Positions 8,825 to 17,606 of a DNA stretch of 64,000 nucleotides are shown piece by piece; position 1 is the first letter of the stretch; the number at the start of each line of letters is the position of its first letter. The notes beneath the pieces were generated by a model. That model was not told the origin of the DNA. It did no database searches and saw nothing but the letters and a program-made list of their open reading frames with translations. A program made the position numbers and the translations under genes. The DNA is from Spirirestis rafaelensis WJT71-NPBG6 (GTDB taxonomy: Bacteria > Cyanobacteriota > Cyanobacteriia > Cyanobacteriales > Nostocaceae): assembly GCA_019359015.1 (NCBI GenBank), contig JAHHID010000005.1:85802-149801 (forward strand), written 5' to 3'.

Positions 8825-8887
8825 GATCCTTAACCTGTAGATGTGCGACAATGCCAAGTTATTTTACTAGGAATTGGTCATTCTCCA

Positions 8888-10273
8888 TTACCCATTACCT
8901 ATCAACAATTTAAATTGAGAACGAATTCTGTTAAGTGGAGCGACATCGAAGGGTAATTGAACGGTAAAAGTGCTACCTTTACCTAATTCGCTTTGTACGT
9001 TAAAGTTGCCTTGGTTTGCTTGAACAATTGCAAAAGCGATCGCTAGACCTAATCCAGAACCACCACTGCTACGCGAGCGATCGCTATTCACTCGATAAAA
9101 GCGATCAAATATTCGCGGTATCTCTTGTTGTGCAATGCCAATACCAGTATCTTGAACTCGAATTACAGCATAATTATCACTACGGTCTAAAATAACAATT
9201 ACCTTCCCCCCAGCTGGTGTATATTGAATTGCATTCACAATTAAGTTAGAAATTAAACGATAAAGCTGGTCGCAATTGCTGACAATATTTATAGGTTCAT
9301 GCACTCGTATAGAAGATGTCAGCGTCACCTTAGCACTATACGCCATTGCTGCAAATTCCTCAATTAAATCGCTGACAATTTCATTCAAGCAACATTCGTG
9401 TCGCAGTGTCGGTTGTTTATCCAAACGAGCCAGCAACAGCAAATCTGAAACCAGCGTAATCAGTCGCAAATTCTGACGCTGTAGAGTTTGTAGAATATCC
9501 CGCACCTCTGCTTCATCCAGCTGCGGCATTAAAATTGCTGATTCCACCGTTGCTTGTGTCGCTGCTAAAGGTGTTCGCAATTCATGTGCCGCATCCGCTG
9601 TAAACTGTTGAATCTGTCTGTAAGATTGGTAAATCGGTTGCATCGCTAATCCTGCTAACCACCAACTAGCAACAGCAACCAAAGCCATTGCTAATGGTAA
9701 TCCTAATGCTAAAATCAATTTTACCGCATCCAAATAACTATTAAAATCTTCCAGACTTCGCCCGACTTGGATGTATCCCCAATCGCGATTATCTTGGGTG
9801 TGCAGCACAAAAGAAATTTGGTGGTATGATTTGCCTTGGCTATCTTTGAGGGTTTGCCAAAGTTTCTTATTCAAAACAGAAGACAGTCCCTCTGGATAAG
9901 AACCTGCGATCGCAATCAAGCGTCCTGAATTATCAAAAAAACGCACATAATAATAGCCTTGATTGATGGCACTAAGGGTATGACGTTTGGGATTTGATTC
10001 TTCTTGAATGCACCTGTCTCCAACTACGCAGATATTCGGTAAAAGCTCTTGTATGACTGTTTCTAAGCGTCCAGGCTGCTTTAGTTTCAGTTCAATACTA
10101 TCGTGCAAAGTTCCTGCAACAGATTCTACTTCTTGGTCTAATGTTACCCAATGGGCATGAGATACTGCTTTATAGACACCAAATCCACACAAACTTAAAA
10201 TCAGACCCATGACCATTGCATATGACAATGCCAAACGAATCCGGGTCAAATTAAACAGTTTATTTTGATTCAT
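8888..10273 (-). CDS. rppB: RppB-like sensor histidine kinase
   Basis: This 461-residue inner-membrane kinase has one TM segment at about 15-35, a periplasmic loop at 36-185, a second TM at about 186-208, then the transmitter. The H-box AAHELRTPLAA has His at about 230, the N-box is LISNLIVNAIQYTP, and the DTGIGI and GSGLGLAIAF boxes are intact. The periplasmic loop has a Cys pair (NICVVGDRCIQ) of the kind seen in RppB/NrsS kinases of cyanobacteria. The start at 10273 overlaps the regulator stop by four bases (ATGA), the usual translational coupling; the longer frame to 10330 would run back into the regulator gene. By context it senses a metal in the periplasm, perhaps Ni, Co or Cu. Confidence 0.85.
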   Translation of the reverse strand: MNQNKLFNLTRIRLALSYAMVMGLILSLCGFGVYKAVSHAHWVTLDQEVESVAGTLHDSIELKLKQPGRLETVIQELLPNICVVGDRCIQEESNPKRHTLSAINQGYYYVRFFDNSGRLIAIAGSYPEGLSSVLNKKLWQTLKDSQGKSYHQISFVLHTQDNRDWGYIQVGRSLEDFNSYLDAVKLILALGLPLAMALVAVASWWLAGLAMQPIYQSYRQIQQFTADAAHELRTPLAATQATVESAILMPQLDEAEVRDILQTLQRQNLRLITLVSDLLLLARLDKQPTLRHECCLNEIVSDLIEEFAAMAYSAKVTLTSSIRVHEPINIVSNCDQLYRLISNLIVNAIQYTPAGGKVIVILDRSDNYAVIRVQDTGIGIAQQEIPRIFDRFYRVNSDRSRSSGGSGLGLAIAFAIVQANQGNFNVQSELGKGSTFTVQLPFDVAPLNRIRSQFKLLIGNG

Positions 10274-10992
10274 CGCTTGAGATTGAGACGATATCCCAGG
10301 CCATGCAAAGTTTCGATCAAGTTCCCACAACCACTATTAGTTAACTTACGACGCAGCAAACGCATTTGCGCTGCCACTACATTACTAATAGTTTCTGAAC
10401 TTACTTCCCAAAGCTGATAACGAATCTGTTCAGTGGTAAGAATTTGGTTTGGGTGCTTCATAAAATATTCTAATAGCTGAAATTCTTTATTAGTTAGAGG
10501 AATCACCTGTTTATCTGCCTGAGGGTTGTTACTTACAACCGTACTGTTGCCGTAATCTAGAGTGAGGTTGCCAACAGTTAATTCCTGAGATGGAAATTGA
10601 GGCGTAGACGCGGAGCGGCTTGTCGTCAGACATCGCCTTTGCAAAGCACGCAACCTAGCTAGTAATTCCGCCATTCCAAATGGCTTTACCAAATAATCAT
10701 CAGCACCTGCATCCAAACCAGTAACTTTATCTTCCATTGTGTCTTTTGCTGTCAGCATTAACACAGGTAGAGGATTTTTATTTTGGCGTAAACGTTTACA
10801 CAACTCTAAACCTGAGATTCCTGGAAGCATCCAATCAAAAATAGCTAGGGTATATTGCGTCCAGCTATTATCTAAATATGCCCATGCTTCATTACCATCT
10901 AAAACCCAGTCTACCAAATATTTTTGCTGCGTCAGAGTTCGCTTAATAGCAGCACCTAAATCCGGTTCATCTTCGACTAACAGCACCCTCAT
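10270..10992 (-). CDS. rppA: RppA-like OmpR-family response regulator
   Basis: 240 residues. The receiver domain (1-120) has the acidic pocket EDE at 7-9, phospho-acceptor Asp53 (IFDWMLPG) and Lys103 (LVKPFG). A winged-helix DNA-binding domain follows at about 140-238 (LTNKEFQLLEYFMKHPNQILT, GLGYRL). It is the partner of the adjacent kinase, with a 4-base ATGA overlap. In Synechocystis the corresponding pair (RppA/RppB, also called NrsR/NrsS) controls a nickel-efflux operon encoding an RND pump. The gene lies 134 bases downstream of the metal-associated lipoprotein gene, in the same direction. Tandem TTTCAT boxes with 11-base spacing upstream of the lipoprotein and adaptor genes are candidate binding sites. 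Confidence 0.87.
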   Translation of the reverse strand: MRVLLVEDEPDLGAAIKRTLTQQKYLVDWVLDGNEAWAYLDNSWTQYTLAIFDWMLPGISGLELCKRLRQNKNPLPVLMLTAKDTMEDKVTGLDAGADDYLVKPFGMAELLARLRALQRRCLTTSRSASTPQFPSQELTVGNLTLDYGNSTVVSNNPQADKQVIPLTNKEFQLLEYFMKHPNQILTTEQIRYQLWEVSSETISNVVAAQMRLLRRKLTNSGCGNLIETLHGLGYRLNLKR

Positions 10993-11126
10993 AAAAATTA
11001 CCCATAATTAATAGAACTCTTGCATAAGTCTCAATTCTTTCATTGAGAAAGGAGTCAGGAGTATGAATTGTTGCATCACTATAAATAACTATTTTTGCCC
11101 ATTGAAAGCTATTTTTAACTGACAAT

Positions 11127-11609
11127 TTATTTATTAAAATTAAAACGCCCATCCACTTTTTTACCGTCAACATCAGAAGTAACCTTCACTTGATATTGAC
11201 CAGTGGCATTTACAGGAAGCAAAGCTGTATAATGTTTCCCCTCAGTGTCATATTTAAGATTAAAACTTTTTTGAGTTCCATCAGGTAACTGAACTTGAGC
11301 CGTTACTTTGGCGTTAGGAATTGCCTCGTGATTGTCTGCTTTTTGTAAATAAAAATCCATATGTGTTCCGTTAGCTTCTTTTTCAGGAACAAGCTCTAAA
11401 TGATAAGTTCCTGTCTCCACAACTTGTCCCCCATGAGATTCACCATGTCCCCCTGTTTTCGCAATAGGTGAAGCAGAAGATTGAGTACTTGAGGTAGAAG
11501 TCGTTGGGCTATTTTCTGGATTAGTTGCTTGATTTGCGTTACTACAAGCTTGCAAGGAAAACAGTCCGACACTACCTAGAATAATTAAGCTTGATTTAAG
11601 TGAAATCAT
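11127..11609 (-). CDS. metal-associated periplasmic lipoprotein
   Basis: 160 residues. The lipobox LQAC places the lipidated Cys at 22. It is followed by a Ser/Thr-rich linker (about 25-50), a His-rich stretch GGHGESHGGQ at about 53-62, and a beta-sandwich-like domain (TYHLELVPEKEANGTHMDFYL, VTAQVQLPDG) reminiscent of FixH/YtkA-like domains found beside heavy-metal pumps. It probably sits in the periplasmic face of a membrane and binds or buffers metal ions for the adjacent RND system; this is inferred from His content and context. The gene lies between the pump and regulator genes, and two tandem 45-base repeats occupy its upstream region. Confidence 0.72.
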   Translation of the reverse strand: MISLKSSLIILGSVGLFSLQACSNANQATNPENSPTTSTSSTQSSASPIAKTGGHGESHGGQVVETGTYHLELVPEKEANGTHMDFYLQKADNHEAIPNAKVTAQVQLPDGTQKSFNLKYDTEGKHYTALLPVNATGQYQVKVTSDVDGKKVDGRFNFNK

Positions 11610-11710
11610 TGCTGTACTCCTAATTTAAAATAATTAATAAGTAGACCGATGCGAATAAAATATTATTCGTTAAGCTAGGGCATTGTTCACTGCTGTACCT
11701 AATTTCTCAT

Positions 11711-11800
11711 AATCAGATGAAATCAGGATGAAATTTACTAGCGTAAAGTTTACGAAATCAGATGAAATCAGGATGAAATTTACTAGCGTAAAGTTTACGA
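11711..11800. repeat. 45-bp perfect tandem duplication carrying candidate response-regulator boxes
   Basis: Bases 11711-11755 are repeated exactly at 11756-11800; the second copy includes the stop codon of the RND pump gene. Each copy contains, on the minus strand, TTTCATCCTGATTTCATC, that is two TTTCATC boxes 11 bases apart. OmpR/PhoB-type regulators bind such tandem half sites. A related pair precedes the adaptor gene (16754-16774), so I read this as a duplicated operator for the lipoprotein gene. Confidence 0.7.
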
Positions 11801-14800
11801 ATGATTTAGGACTGCTATATTATCCTTGACAACTGATACTCGCTTAGGCAACAAGAACCTACTAAATTTCGCATATAATGCGGGTAAAACAACTAAAGTT
11901 AAAGCTGTAGAAGTGAATAATCCCCCCAAAACTACTATCGAAAGTGGTTGCAAAATTTCTTTTCCAGGACCACTGTCAACTACCAGCGGTGCTAATCCTA
12001 AAGCTGAGGTAAACGCTGTCATTAAAATGGCATTCAGACGTTCCATTGAACCTTTAATTAAGACTTCTTTAATAGGCATCCCTTCGGCAAACTTAGTGTT
12101 GTAATTGTCTACCAACAGTAAACCATTACGAGTAGCAACGCCAAATAAAGTGATAAAGCCAACTAAAGAAGCGATAGAAATAACGCCACCAGTCAAAGCT
12201 ACTGAAAAGACACCTCCCACCAATGCTAAAGGTAAGTTAATCATAATCATGGCAGTAGAAGGAATAGATTTTACTGAAAGATACATGATTACCGTAATCA
12301 CTACAAATGCGATCGCACTAGTAATTAAGATATTCTGGGTAGCTCTTTCTTGCGCTTCAAATTGTCCTGCATACTGAATATAGTAACCTGCGGGTATCTG
12401 CACCTGCTGCTTAACTTTATCTTGAATTTCATTGACGATAGAGCGCAAATCTCTGCCGCTAGCATTAGCAGAAACTACAATAAAACGAGATACATTTTCA
12501 CGATTAATTGTATTTGGACCCGTGCCATTTTCAATTGTAGCAACTTGTGCTAAGGGAATTTTATTGCCATCAGTGGTATCAACTAATAAATTGCGAATGT
12601 TATCCAGATTCTGGCGTGCTTCTGGCTTTAACCAGACAACTAAATCAAAGGTTTGTTGCTTCTCTAAAACTTGGGATACTACTCGTCCATTAAGTGCAGT
12701 TTCGATAATTTCCGAAAGTTTCCCTACTGTCAAATTATATCTTGAAGCATCTCTTCGGTTGAACTTAATTTGAATCTGTTCGATAGGTACTTGGGGTTCA
12801 AGTTGCAAATCGACAATTCCATCAACGGTTTTCATCACTTCATTTACTTGATTCCCAATAGCGCGGAGTTGTTCTAATTCGGAACCGAAAATTTTGACAG
12901 CGATCGCACTCCGCACCCCAGACAACACCTCATCCATTCGATGAGAGATAAAACCGCCAATATTCGGTGCTACACCTGGTAATTTAGCAAATTCTTCTCG
13001 TAGCTTCTCGATAGTCGCTTTTCTGTTTTTCAATCCTTCGTCGCTTAACTCGATATCCAAATGTCCCAAATTCACTCCTGCTGCGTCTGCATCTCCAGGC
13101 GCCCGTCCAGAACGCAATTGCACATAAGGAAATCTGGAATCATTTTTCAATGCATCTTGTAGTGCAAAACCTGCACTATTCGTAGCTTCAAGTGACACAC
13201 CTGGATAAAGTGTTAATGTATTGACTAAAGTTTGTTCTTGAAACTCTGGTAAGAATACTCTTCCAAACGAAGGAAAAATCACCGTGGTTGCTACCAAACT
13301 AACAGTGGCTGCTACTAAAATAATTAGAGAATGCCGCAGAGAAAATGTTAACACAGGATGATAAAGCTTCTTAAAAAATCTCGCTACCCAAGGTTCCCTT
13401 TCTGGCAAATTCCCGTAAGGCAATAAAATTGCACATAAAGCCGGAGTCACTGTTAATGCTGTCACACTCGAAGCAAGAACTGCTACTAAATAACCCAACC
13501 CCATCGGAATAAAAATACTACCTTCTACACCGCTTAAAGCAAAAATTGGAGAGAAGACAACTATTGTAATTATGGTGGCTCCAAATACCGAATCGCGCAC
13601 CTCTTGACAACCTTCAAATACCACATCTAAAACTGGACGTGGCTTAGGAGAATATTTATTTTCGCGCAGGTTACGGTAGACATTTTCGGCATCAACGATC
13701 GCATCATCCACCGCTGAACCAATTGCTACTGCTAACCCACCTAAAGTCATGGTATTCAAGCCTTGTCCCAGCCAATTCAACGCCAGTACTCCGAGCAGCA
13801 AAGATAAAGGAAGGGCAGTTAAACAAATAACTAAATTGCGCCAATTCATCAAAAACGGGATGAGAATAATCGCAACAATAATACTGCCTTCAACTAAAGC
13901 TTCTCTCACATTTTCAATCGAAGAATCAATATAGTTTTTTTGTCGAAATGTAGGCGTAACTTTTATCTCTTTGGGTAAGCCTGCTTGAATTTCCTTGATT
14001 GCCGCTTCAATCGCACGGGTAACGGTGGGAGTATCCGCTTCCGGCTGTTTATTAATCATCACAATAATTGCTTTTTTACCGTTAAAGCTCCCATCACCCC
14101 GTTTAATAGCTCCGCCAATTTGCACATCAGCAATATCGGATATTTTGACAGGCGTATTATTAGGGGCAGTAATTACTGATTGTTGTAAATCTTCGATAGA
14201 TTCAACCCGCCCAATACCTCGAATTAATTTTTCGCGATCGCTAGTGATTAAATAGCCACCAGGAGCATTGACGTTTGCAGCCGATGCTGCTTCTACAACT
14301 TGTTCTAAGGTAATATTAAAAGCTTTCAGTTTTTCCGGATTAACTAATACTTGATATTGACGAACATCACCGCCATACGCCACTACTTGACTAACGCCAG
14401 GGACAGCCAAAAGGCGGTTTGTTACTTGCCAATCAACAATGCGTCGCACTTCCATCAAGTCGATTTGGGGTTTTTGATTGGGAATTCTCCCCCTCTCCCC
14501 CTCCTCATCAACGGTGAAAGCGTATTGCAGTACAGTACCGATGGGGGAACTGATGGGGGAAATTTGCGGCGTTTCTACTCCTTGGGGAAGCTTACTTTGC
14601 GCTTGTTGCAATCGCTCTGTTACCAATTGGCGAGCTTGATAGATGTCGCTTCCCCAGTTAAAAATGATTTTGACAACGGAAATTCCCGACGCGCTTGAAG
14701 ACCTGACTGCTGTAACTCCCGGAGTACCGTTAATTGCACTTTCAATTGGTAAAGTTACCAAAGATTCAATTTCTTCTGGTGCGAGTCCTGGTGCTTCAGT

Positions 14801-14950
14801 TTGAATTTCGACTTGGGGTGGTGCAAAGCTGGGAAAGACATCCAAAGGCATTTGGATAATTGTCCGAAATATCCAAAACGTGACGACAATTGCACCCAGA
14901 ATAACTAGCCAACGACGAGCGATCGCCCATTTAATAATCGCACTGAGCAT
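11795..14950 (-). CDS. heavy-metal efflux RND pump (CusA/NrsA-like)
   Basis: This 1051-residue inner-membrane, proton-driven trimeric exporter has HME-RND layout: TM1 at about 13-30, a large periplasmic loop, TM2-6 from about 353, a second periplasmic half, and the C-terminal TM bundle. The TM4 signature reads GGLAVAIGSAVDDAIVDAEN with acidic residues at about 415, 416, 420 and 422. It differs from the DFGxxxDGAxxxVEN form of Zn/Co/Cd pumps and fits the cyanobacterial NrsA-like (nickel) and CusA-like groups. Its partner adaptor is encoded just upstream and the RppA/RppB-like pair downstream. No outer-membrane channel gene is seen, so a shared TolC-type protein is likely. Ni, Co or Cu are candidate substrates. 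Confidence 0.88.
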   Translation of the reverse strand: MLSAIIKWAIARRWLVILGAIVVTFWIFRTIIQMPLDVFPSFAPPQVEIQTEAPGLAPEEIESLVTLPIESAINGTPGVTAVRSSSASGISVVKIIFNWGSDIYQARQLVTERLQQAQSKLPQGVETPQISPISSPIGTVLQYAFTVDEEGERGRIPNQKPQIDLMEVRRIVDWQVTNRLLAVPGVSQVVAYGGDVRQYQVLVNPEKLKAFNITLEQVVEAASAANVNAPGGYLITSDREKLIRGIGRVESIEDLQQSVITAPNNTPVKISDIADVQIGGAIKRGDGSFNGKKAIIVMINKQPEADTPTVTRAIEAAIKEIQAGLPKEIKVTPTFRQKNYIDSSIENVREALVEGSIIVAIILIPFLMNWRNLVICLTALPLSLLLGVLALNWLGQGLNTMTLGGLAVAIGSAVDDAIVDAENVYRNLRENKYSPKPRPVLDVVFEGCQEVRDSVFGATIITIVVFSPIFALSGVEGSIFIPMGLGYLVAVLASSVTALTVTPALCAILLPYGNLPEREPWVARFFKKLYHPVLTFSLRHSLIILVAATVSLVATTVIFPSFGRVFLPEFQEQTLVNTLTLYPGVSLEATNSAGFALQDALKNDSRFPYVQLRSGRAPGDADAAGVNLGHLDIELSDEGLKNRKATIEKLREEFAKLPGVAPNIGGFISHRMDEVLSGVRSAIAVKIFGSELEQLRAIGNQVNEVMKTVDGIVDLQLEPQVPIEQIQIKFNRRDASRYNLTVGKLSEIIETALNGRVVSQVLEKQQTFDLVVWLKPEARQNLDNIRNLLVDTTDGNKIPLAQVATIENGTGPNTINRENVSRFIVVSANASGRDLRSIVNEIQDKVKQQVQIPAGYYIQYAGQFEAQERATQNILITSAIAFVVITVIMYLSVKSIPSTAMIMINLPLALVGGVFSVALTGGVISIASLVGFITLFGVATRNGLLLVDNYNTKFAEGMPIKEVLIKGSMERLNAILMTAFTSALGLAPLVVDSGPGKEILQPLSIVVLGGLFTSTALTLVVLPALYAKFSRFLLPKRVSVVKDNIAVLNHS

Positions 14951-15145
14951 TGTTATTTAAAATTTTTACTTGTGATTTGTGACTTTTGACCCTTTTTGAA
15001 TTCAAAATTCACGCAGGAAGAAATAAAAAAATAATTTTTAATTAATTAATTTTGGCTTCAAGCCCCCACAGCCACTTTTTAATTTCAGTGGTCTTCCGCA
15101 GAGCGGAGGCTACCGCCAACAATTAGTGGCGCTTCCTTGCCCCCA

Positions 15146-15424
15146 CTAATTGTCTTTTTTTTGAATTTTGAATTTTGAATTTTGAATTGGAGCGTTGGCG
15201 CAGCCTCTCCCCTGGGAGAAGCGACTTGACTCCTGCTGATGAGAGTGCTGGTTATCATCCCATGCTGTTTCTGGCATTGCCGAACTATTGGCGGATTCTG
15301 ATACCTGTGTTTCTGATAGTGAAATTAACTGATGTTTTGTCCGTCTACTAGACCAAAATGTACCAGCCATAAAAGCTACAGTTGCTAACGCAGCTCCTCC
15401 AGAAGTTGCAACCAACCAAGACAC
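15146..15424 (-). CDS. small single-TM ORF between adaptor and pump, possibly the detached adaptor C-terminus
   Basis: The frame from GTG 15424 encodes one hydrophobic helix (SWLVATSGGAALATVAFMAGTFWSS) followed by a hydrophilic tail. No convincing start codon or ribosome binding site was found. The same frame stays open back to the end of the adaptor gene (residues read SKEGEQQSKKVEDSP), so it may be the adaptor's original C-terminus, now out of frame. The last ~25 residues are encoded by dispersed repeat sequence (GCGTTGGCGCAGCCTCTC and repeated TTTTGAA), so the natural end has probably been replaced. I cannot tell a functional small membrane protein from a relic. Confidence 0.4.
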   Translation of the reverse strand: MSWLVATSGGAALATVAFMAGTFWSSRRTKHQLISLSETQVSESANSSAMPETAWDDNQHSHQQESSRFSQGRGCANAPIQNSKFKIQKKDN

Positions 15425-15464
15425 TGGGGAATCTTCTACTTTCTTGCTTTGTTGCTCCCCTTCT

Positions 15465-16640
15465 TTAGATAGCTGTCGATGATTGGTTGGTCAAAACTTC
15501 AAGTTCTGCAAACATCCCTGGTTTGAGAACTCCACCCGAATTGACTATTTCCGCTTTTACAGGTACTACCCGCGTTTCCCCTTCCACAACTGACCCAACT
15601 ACAGCAATTTTACCCGTGAAAGTACGGTCAGCTACAGAAGCAACCTTGACATTTACTGCCTGACCTGTTCTTACTTTGCTTAAATCTTTTTCATAAATAT
15701 TTGCAGTCGCATAAACCCGACTGTCATTGACAATCGTCATCAACTTGCCGCCCGCATCCTCAAAAGATTGACCGATGGTAACTTCCCTATCGGCAACCTT
15801 ACCAGAAATCGGAGCCGTCACCGTCACCAGTCCTTTATCGTTGGCACGGTTTCCTAGCTGTTGCAGCCGAGTTGTATACGTCTTATTACTGAGGTTTATC
15901 CGTGATTTGGCTACTGCAACGGCTGCTGATGCCCGTTGCAGTTGATTTTCCGCCTCAATTACATCCCGACGGCTGGAAGCTTTGGCGAAATCAGCTTTAG
16001 CTTCTGCTAGCTGGGTTTGAGATTCTAGAGCATTGCGTCTTGGCAAAGCCCCAGCATCAGCTAACTGTTTATCTTTGTTATATTTTTCTTGAGCAAATGA
16101 TACTTGACTTTGTGTTTGGGCAATTTCCGCAGCAGCTATTTGCTGATATCGCTCGTAGTTTTGTTCTGCTAGCTTTAAATCAGCTTGGCTGAAGTGCAAA
16201 TCAGCCTGACCTTGAGCAAGTTTTTCTTGAGATTCCACACGCAGGGTCACCAAGTCAGGACTAGTTAAAACGGCTACAGGTTGATTTTGTTTTACTGTTG
16301 CACCAGGTTCGACCAATAACTCAACCACTTTCGCCCCGGAAATTGGCGTAGTTACTTCTACTTTTTGACTGGGCAGAGTTTCAATCTGTCCGGTGGTTTT
16401 AATGCCTACAGCTAGCTTCTGGCGCTTAACTGGCTCGATTTTAATTCCTATACGTTGAGCAGTTTGGGCATCAACTTGAATCGAGCTAGTAGATTGAGTA
16501 GCTTCACTTTCTTGATGAAATTCATCTCCGTGTCCGCCGTGTGCCAAAACTGCTGCGGGATTAGCCAGCAAAAAAAGGCTCAACGTTGTGCCTGAAACAC
16601 AGCGAATTCCGGTCGGTGTTTGGGAACGCAGATTAGACAT
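15465..16640 (-). CDS. HlyD/CusB-type periplasmic adaptor of the metal RND pump
   Basis: 391 residues. A signal peptide (about 1-33) is followed at once by a His-rich mature N-terminus HGGHGDEFH (34-42), a likely metal-binding tip. Then come a lipoyl-like half domain (SGAKVVELLVEPGATVKQNQPV), an alpha-helical coiled-coil hairpin rich in Gln/Ala (about 135-260), the second lipoyl half (VTAPISGKVADREVTIGQSF), and beta-barrel and membrane-proximal domains. It links the inner-membrane pump to an outer-membrane channel. It is the first gene of the pump operon; candidate response-regulator boxes lie about 115-135 bases upstream. The C-terminus may be shortened by a frameshift. Confidence 0.87.
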   Translation of the reverse strand: MSNLRSQTPTGIRCVSGTTLSLFLLANPAAVLAHGGHGDEFHQESEATQSTSSIQVDAQTAQRIGIKIEPVKRQKLAVGIKTTGQIETLPSQKVEVTTPISGAKVVELLVEPGATVKQNQPVAVLTSPDLVTLRVESQEKLAQGQADLHFSQADLKLAEQNYERYQQIAAAEIAQTQSQVSFAQEKYNKDKQLADAGALPRRNALESQTQLAEAKADFAKASSRRDVIEAENQLQRASAAVAVAKSRINLSNKTYTTRLQQLGNRANDKGLVTVTAPISGKVADREVTIGQSFEDAGGKLMTIVNDSRVYATANIYEKDLSKVRTGQAVNVKVASVADRTFTGKIAVVGSVVEGETRVVPVKAEIVNSGGVLKPGMFAELEVLTNQSSTAI

Positions 16641-16753
16641 CGCGATTCAATAATCCTTGAGTACTGGGTTTCATGCGCTCCATAGTGGAGCGCGATCGCG
16701 TATTTGTTTTGGTAAGCGTTGAAATTATGCTTATCTCCCAGTCTGGCATTGAG

Positions 16754-16774
16754 AAATGAAATTAAGATGAAATC
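16754..16774 (-). promoter_or_regulatory. candidate response-regulator operator before the adaptor gene
   Basis: Read on the minus strand the site is GATTTCATCTTAATTTCAT, two TTTCAT boxes 11 bases apart, closely resembling the duplicated element at 11711-11800. It lies just downstream of the DUF305 gene stop and upstream of the adaptor start. Assignment to the RppA-like regulator is inference. Confidence 0.5.
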
Positions 16775-16778
16775 AAGC

Positions 16779-17465
16779 TTACTTGTTGTACCAAGCTTTT
16801 TGCCACTGCTTCATTTGGTTAATCTCTGCATCTTGGGAAGTGATAATTGCTTGGGAGAGTTTCTTAATCTCCGGACGTTGAGACTTTTTCAAGGCATCTT
16901 GTGCCATTGTTACAGCTCCTTCATGGTGAGGAATCATTGCATTGATAAAGCGCAAGTCAAAATCTTTATCAGCCGCACCCAAGTCCATATTCATCATCAT
17001 GCCTTTCATTTGGTCAGATGACATCTCCATCATATGACCCATTTGAGCATCGTAAGCCATTGGTTTATCTCCAGCGTTGGCGTACCAAGTTTTTCGCCAC
17101 TGCTTCATCTGAGTAATTTCTTGGTTTTGCGCTTTGATGATTTCGTCTGCTAGCTTTTTGATTTCCGGACGTTTTGATTTTTGCTGTGCTTCCTTAGCCA
17201 TTTCTATCGCTCCTTGATGGTGCGGTGTCATACCGTCGATGAAGCGCAAATCGTAATTAGCATCGCTTGGACCCAAATCCATCGCCATGCTGTGATTCAT
17301 ACCACTACCGTGCATCTGCTGCTTGTCGCTAGCATTGGTAGCGGTGGTGTTTGGCGTTTGAGCCTGGTTTTGGTCAGCTGTACAAGCTGCAAGTAACCCG
17401 CTAGTCGAGGCGATCGCACTCAAGGTTAACGCCAAAAAGCCATTTCTCAAAGACAGGAGTTGCAT
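16779..17465 (-). CDS. tandem DUF305 (CopM-like) metal-binding lipoprotein
   Basis: 228 residues with an export signal and a lipobox-like LLAAC (Cys at about 28). Two DUF305 four-helix units follow, about 70-128 and 167-227. Each has a Met/His metal-site motif (DGMTPHHQGAIEMA at about 78-90; NAMIPHHEGAVTMA at about 175-188) and an MKQW segment near its end. Between and before them are Met/His-rich stretches (MHGSGMNHSMAMD; MGHMMEMSSDQMKGMMMNMD). The Synechocystis DUF305 protein CopM binds Cu(I) in the periplasm, so a copper-binding role is likely. A MerR-type promoter at 17494-17525 lies 29 bases upstream of the start. The next gene downstream is the RND adaptor. Confidence 0.85.
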   Translation of the reverse strand: MQLLSLRNGFLALTLSAIASTSGLLAACTADQNQAQTPNTTATNASDKQQMHGSGMNHSMAMDLGPSDANYDLRFIDGMTPHHQGAIEMAKEAQQKSKRPEIKKLADEIIKAQNQEITQMKQWRKTWYANAGDKPMAYDAQMGHMMEMSSDQMKGMMMNMDLGAADKDFDLRFINAMIPHHEGAVTMAQDALKKSQRPEIKKLSQAIITSQDAEINQMKQWQKAWYNK

Positions 17466-17493
17466 AACTTTCTTCGGTTAATTTCCTGATTCC

Positions 17494-17525
17494 ATTGTCA
17501 ACTCTCTAGCTGAGTAGAGAGTCAA
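17494..17525 (-). promoter_or_regulatory. MerR-family-type promoter/operator before the CopM-like gene
   Basis: On the minus strand, TTGACT (17525-17520) and GACAAT (17499-17494) are 20 bases apart. The spacer holds a dyad with ACTCTCTA...TAGAGAGT arms (17501-17522, 8 of 10 positions paired). It closely matches the site at 7544-7575. No MerR-family gene is in the window, so a trans-encoded regulator is implied. Confidence 0.65.
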
Positions 17526-17606
17526 CAGAAATGCAAAAAAAATTCACGCATTCAAAAAAAGCGAATTTTCAAAGAAACATACATCAGACTTAGCACCCGG
17601 GAATTG

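Noticed and set aside
11711..11800. Possible CRISPR-like or terminator meaning of the 45-base tandem repeat
   Set aside because: Only two adjacent copies without spacers, and no stem with a T run; an operator duplication explains it better.
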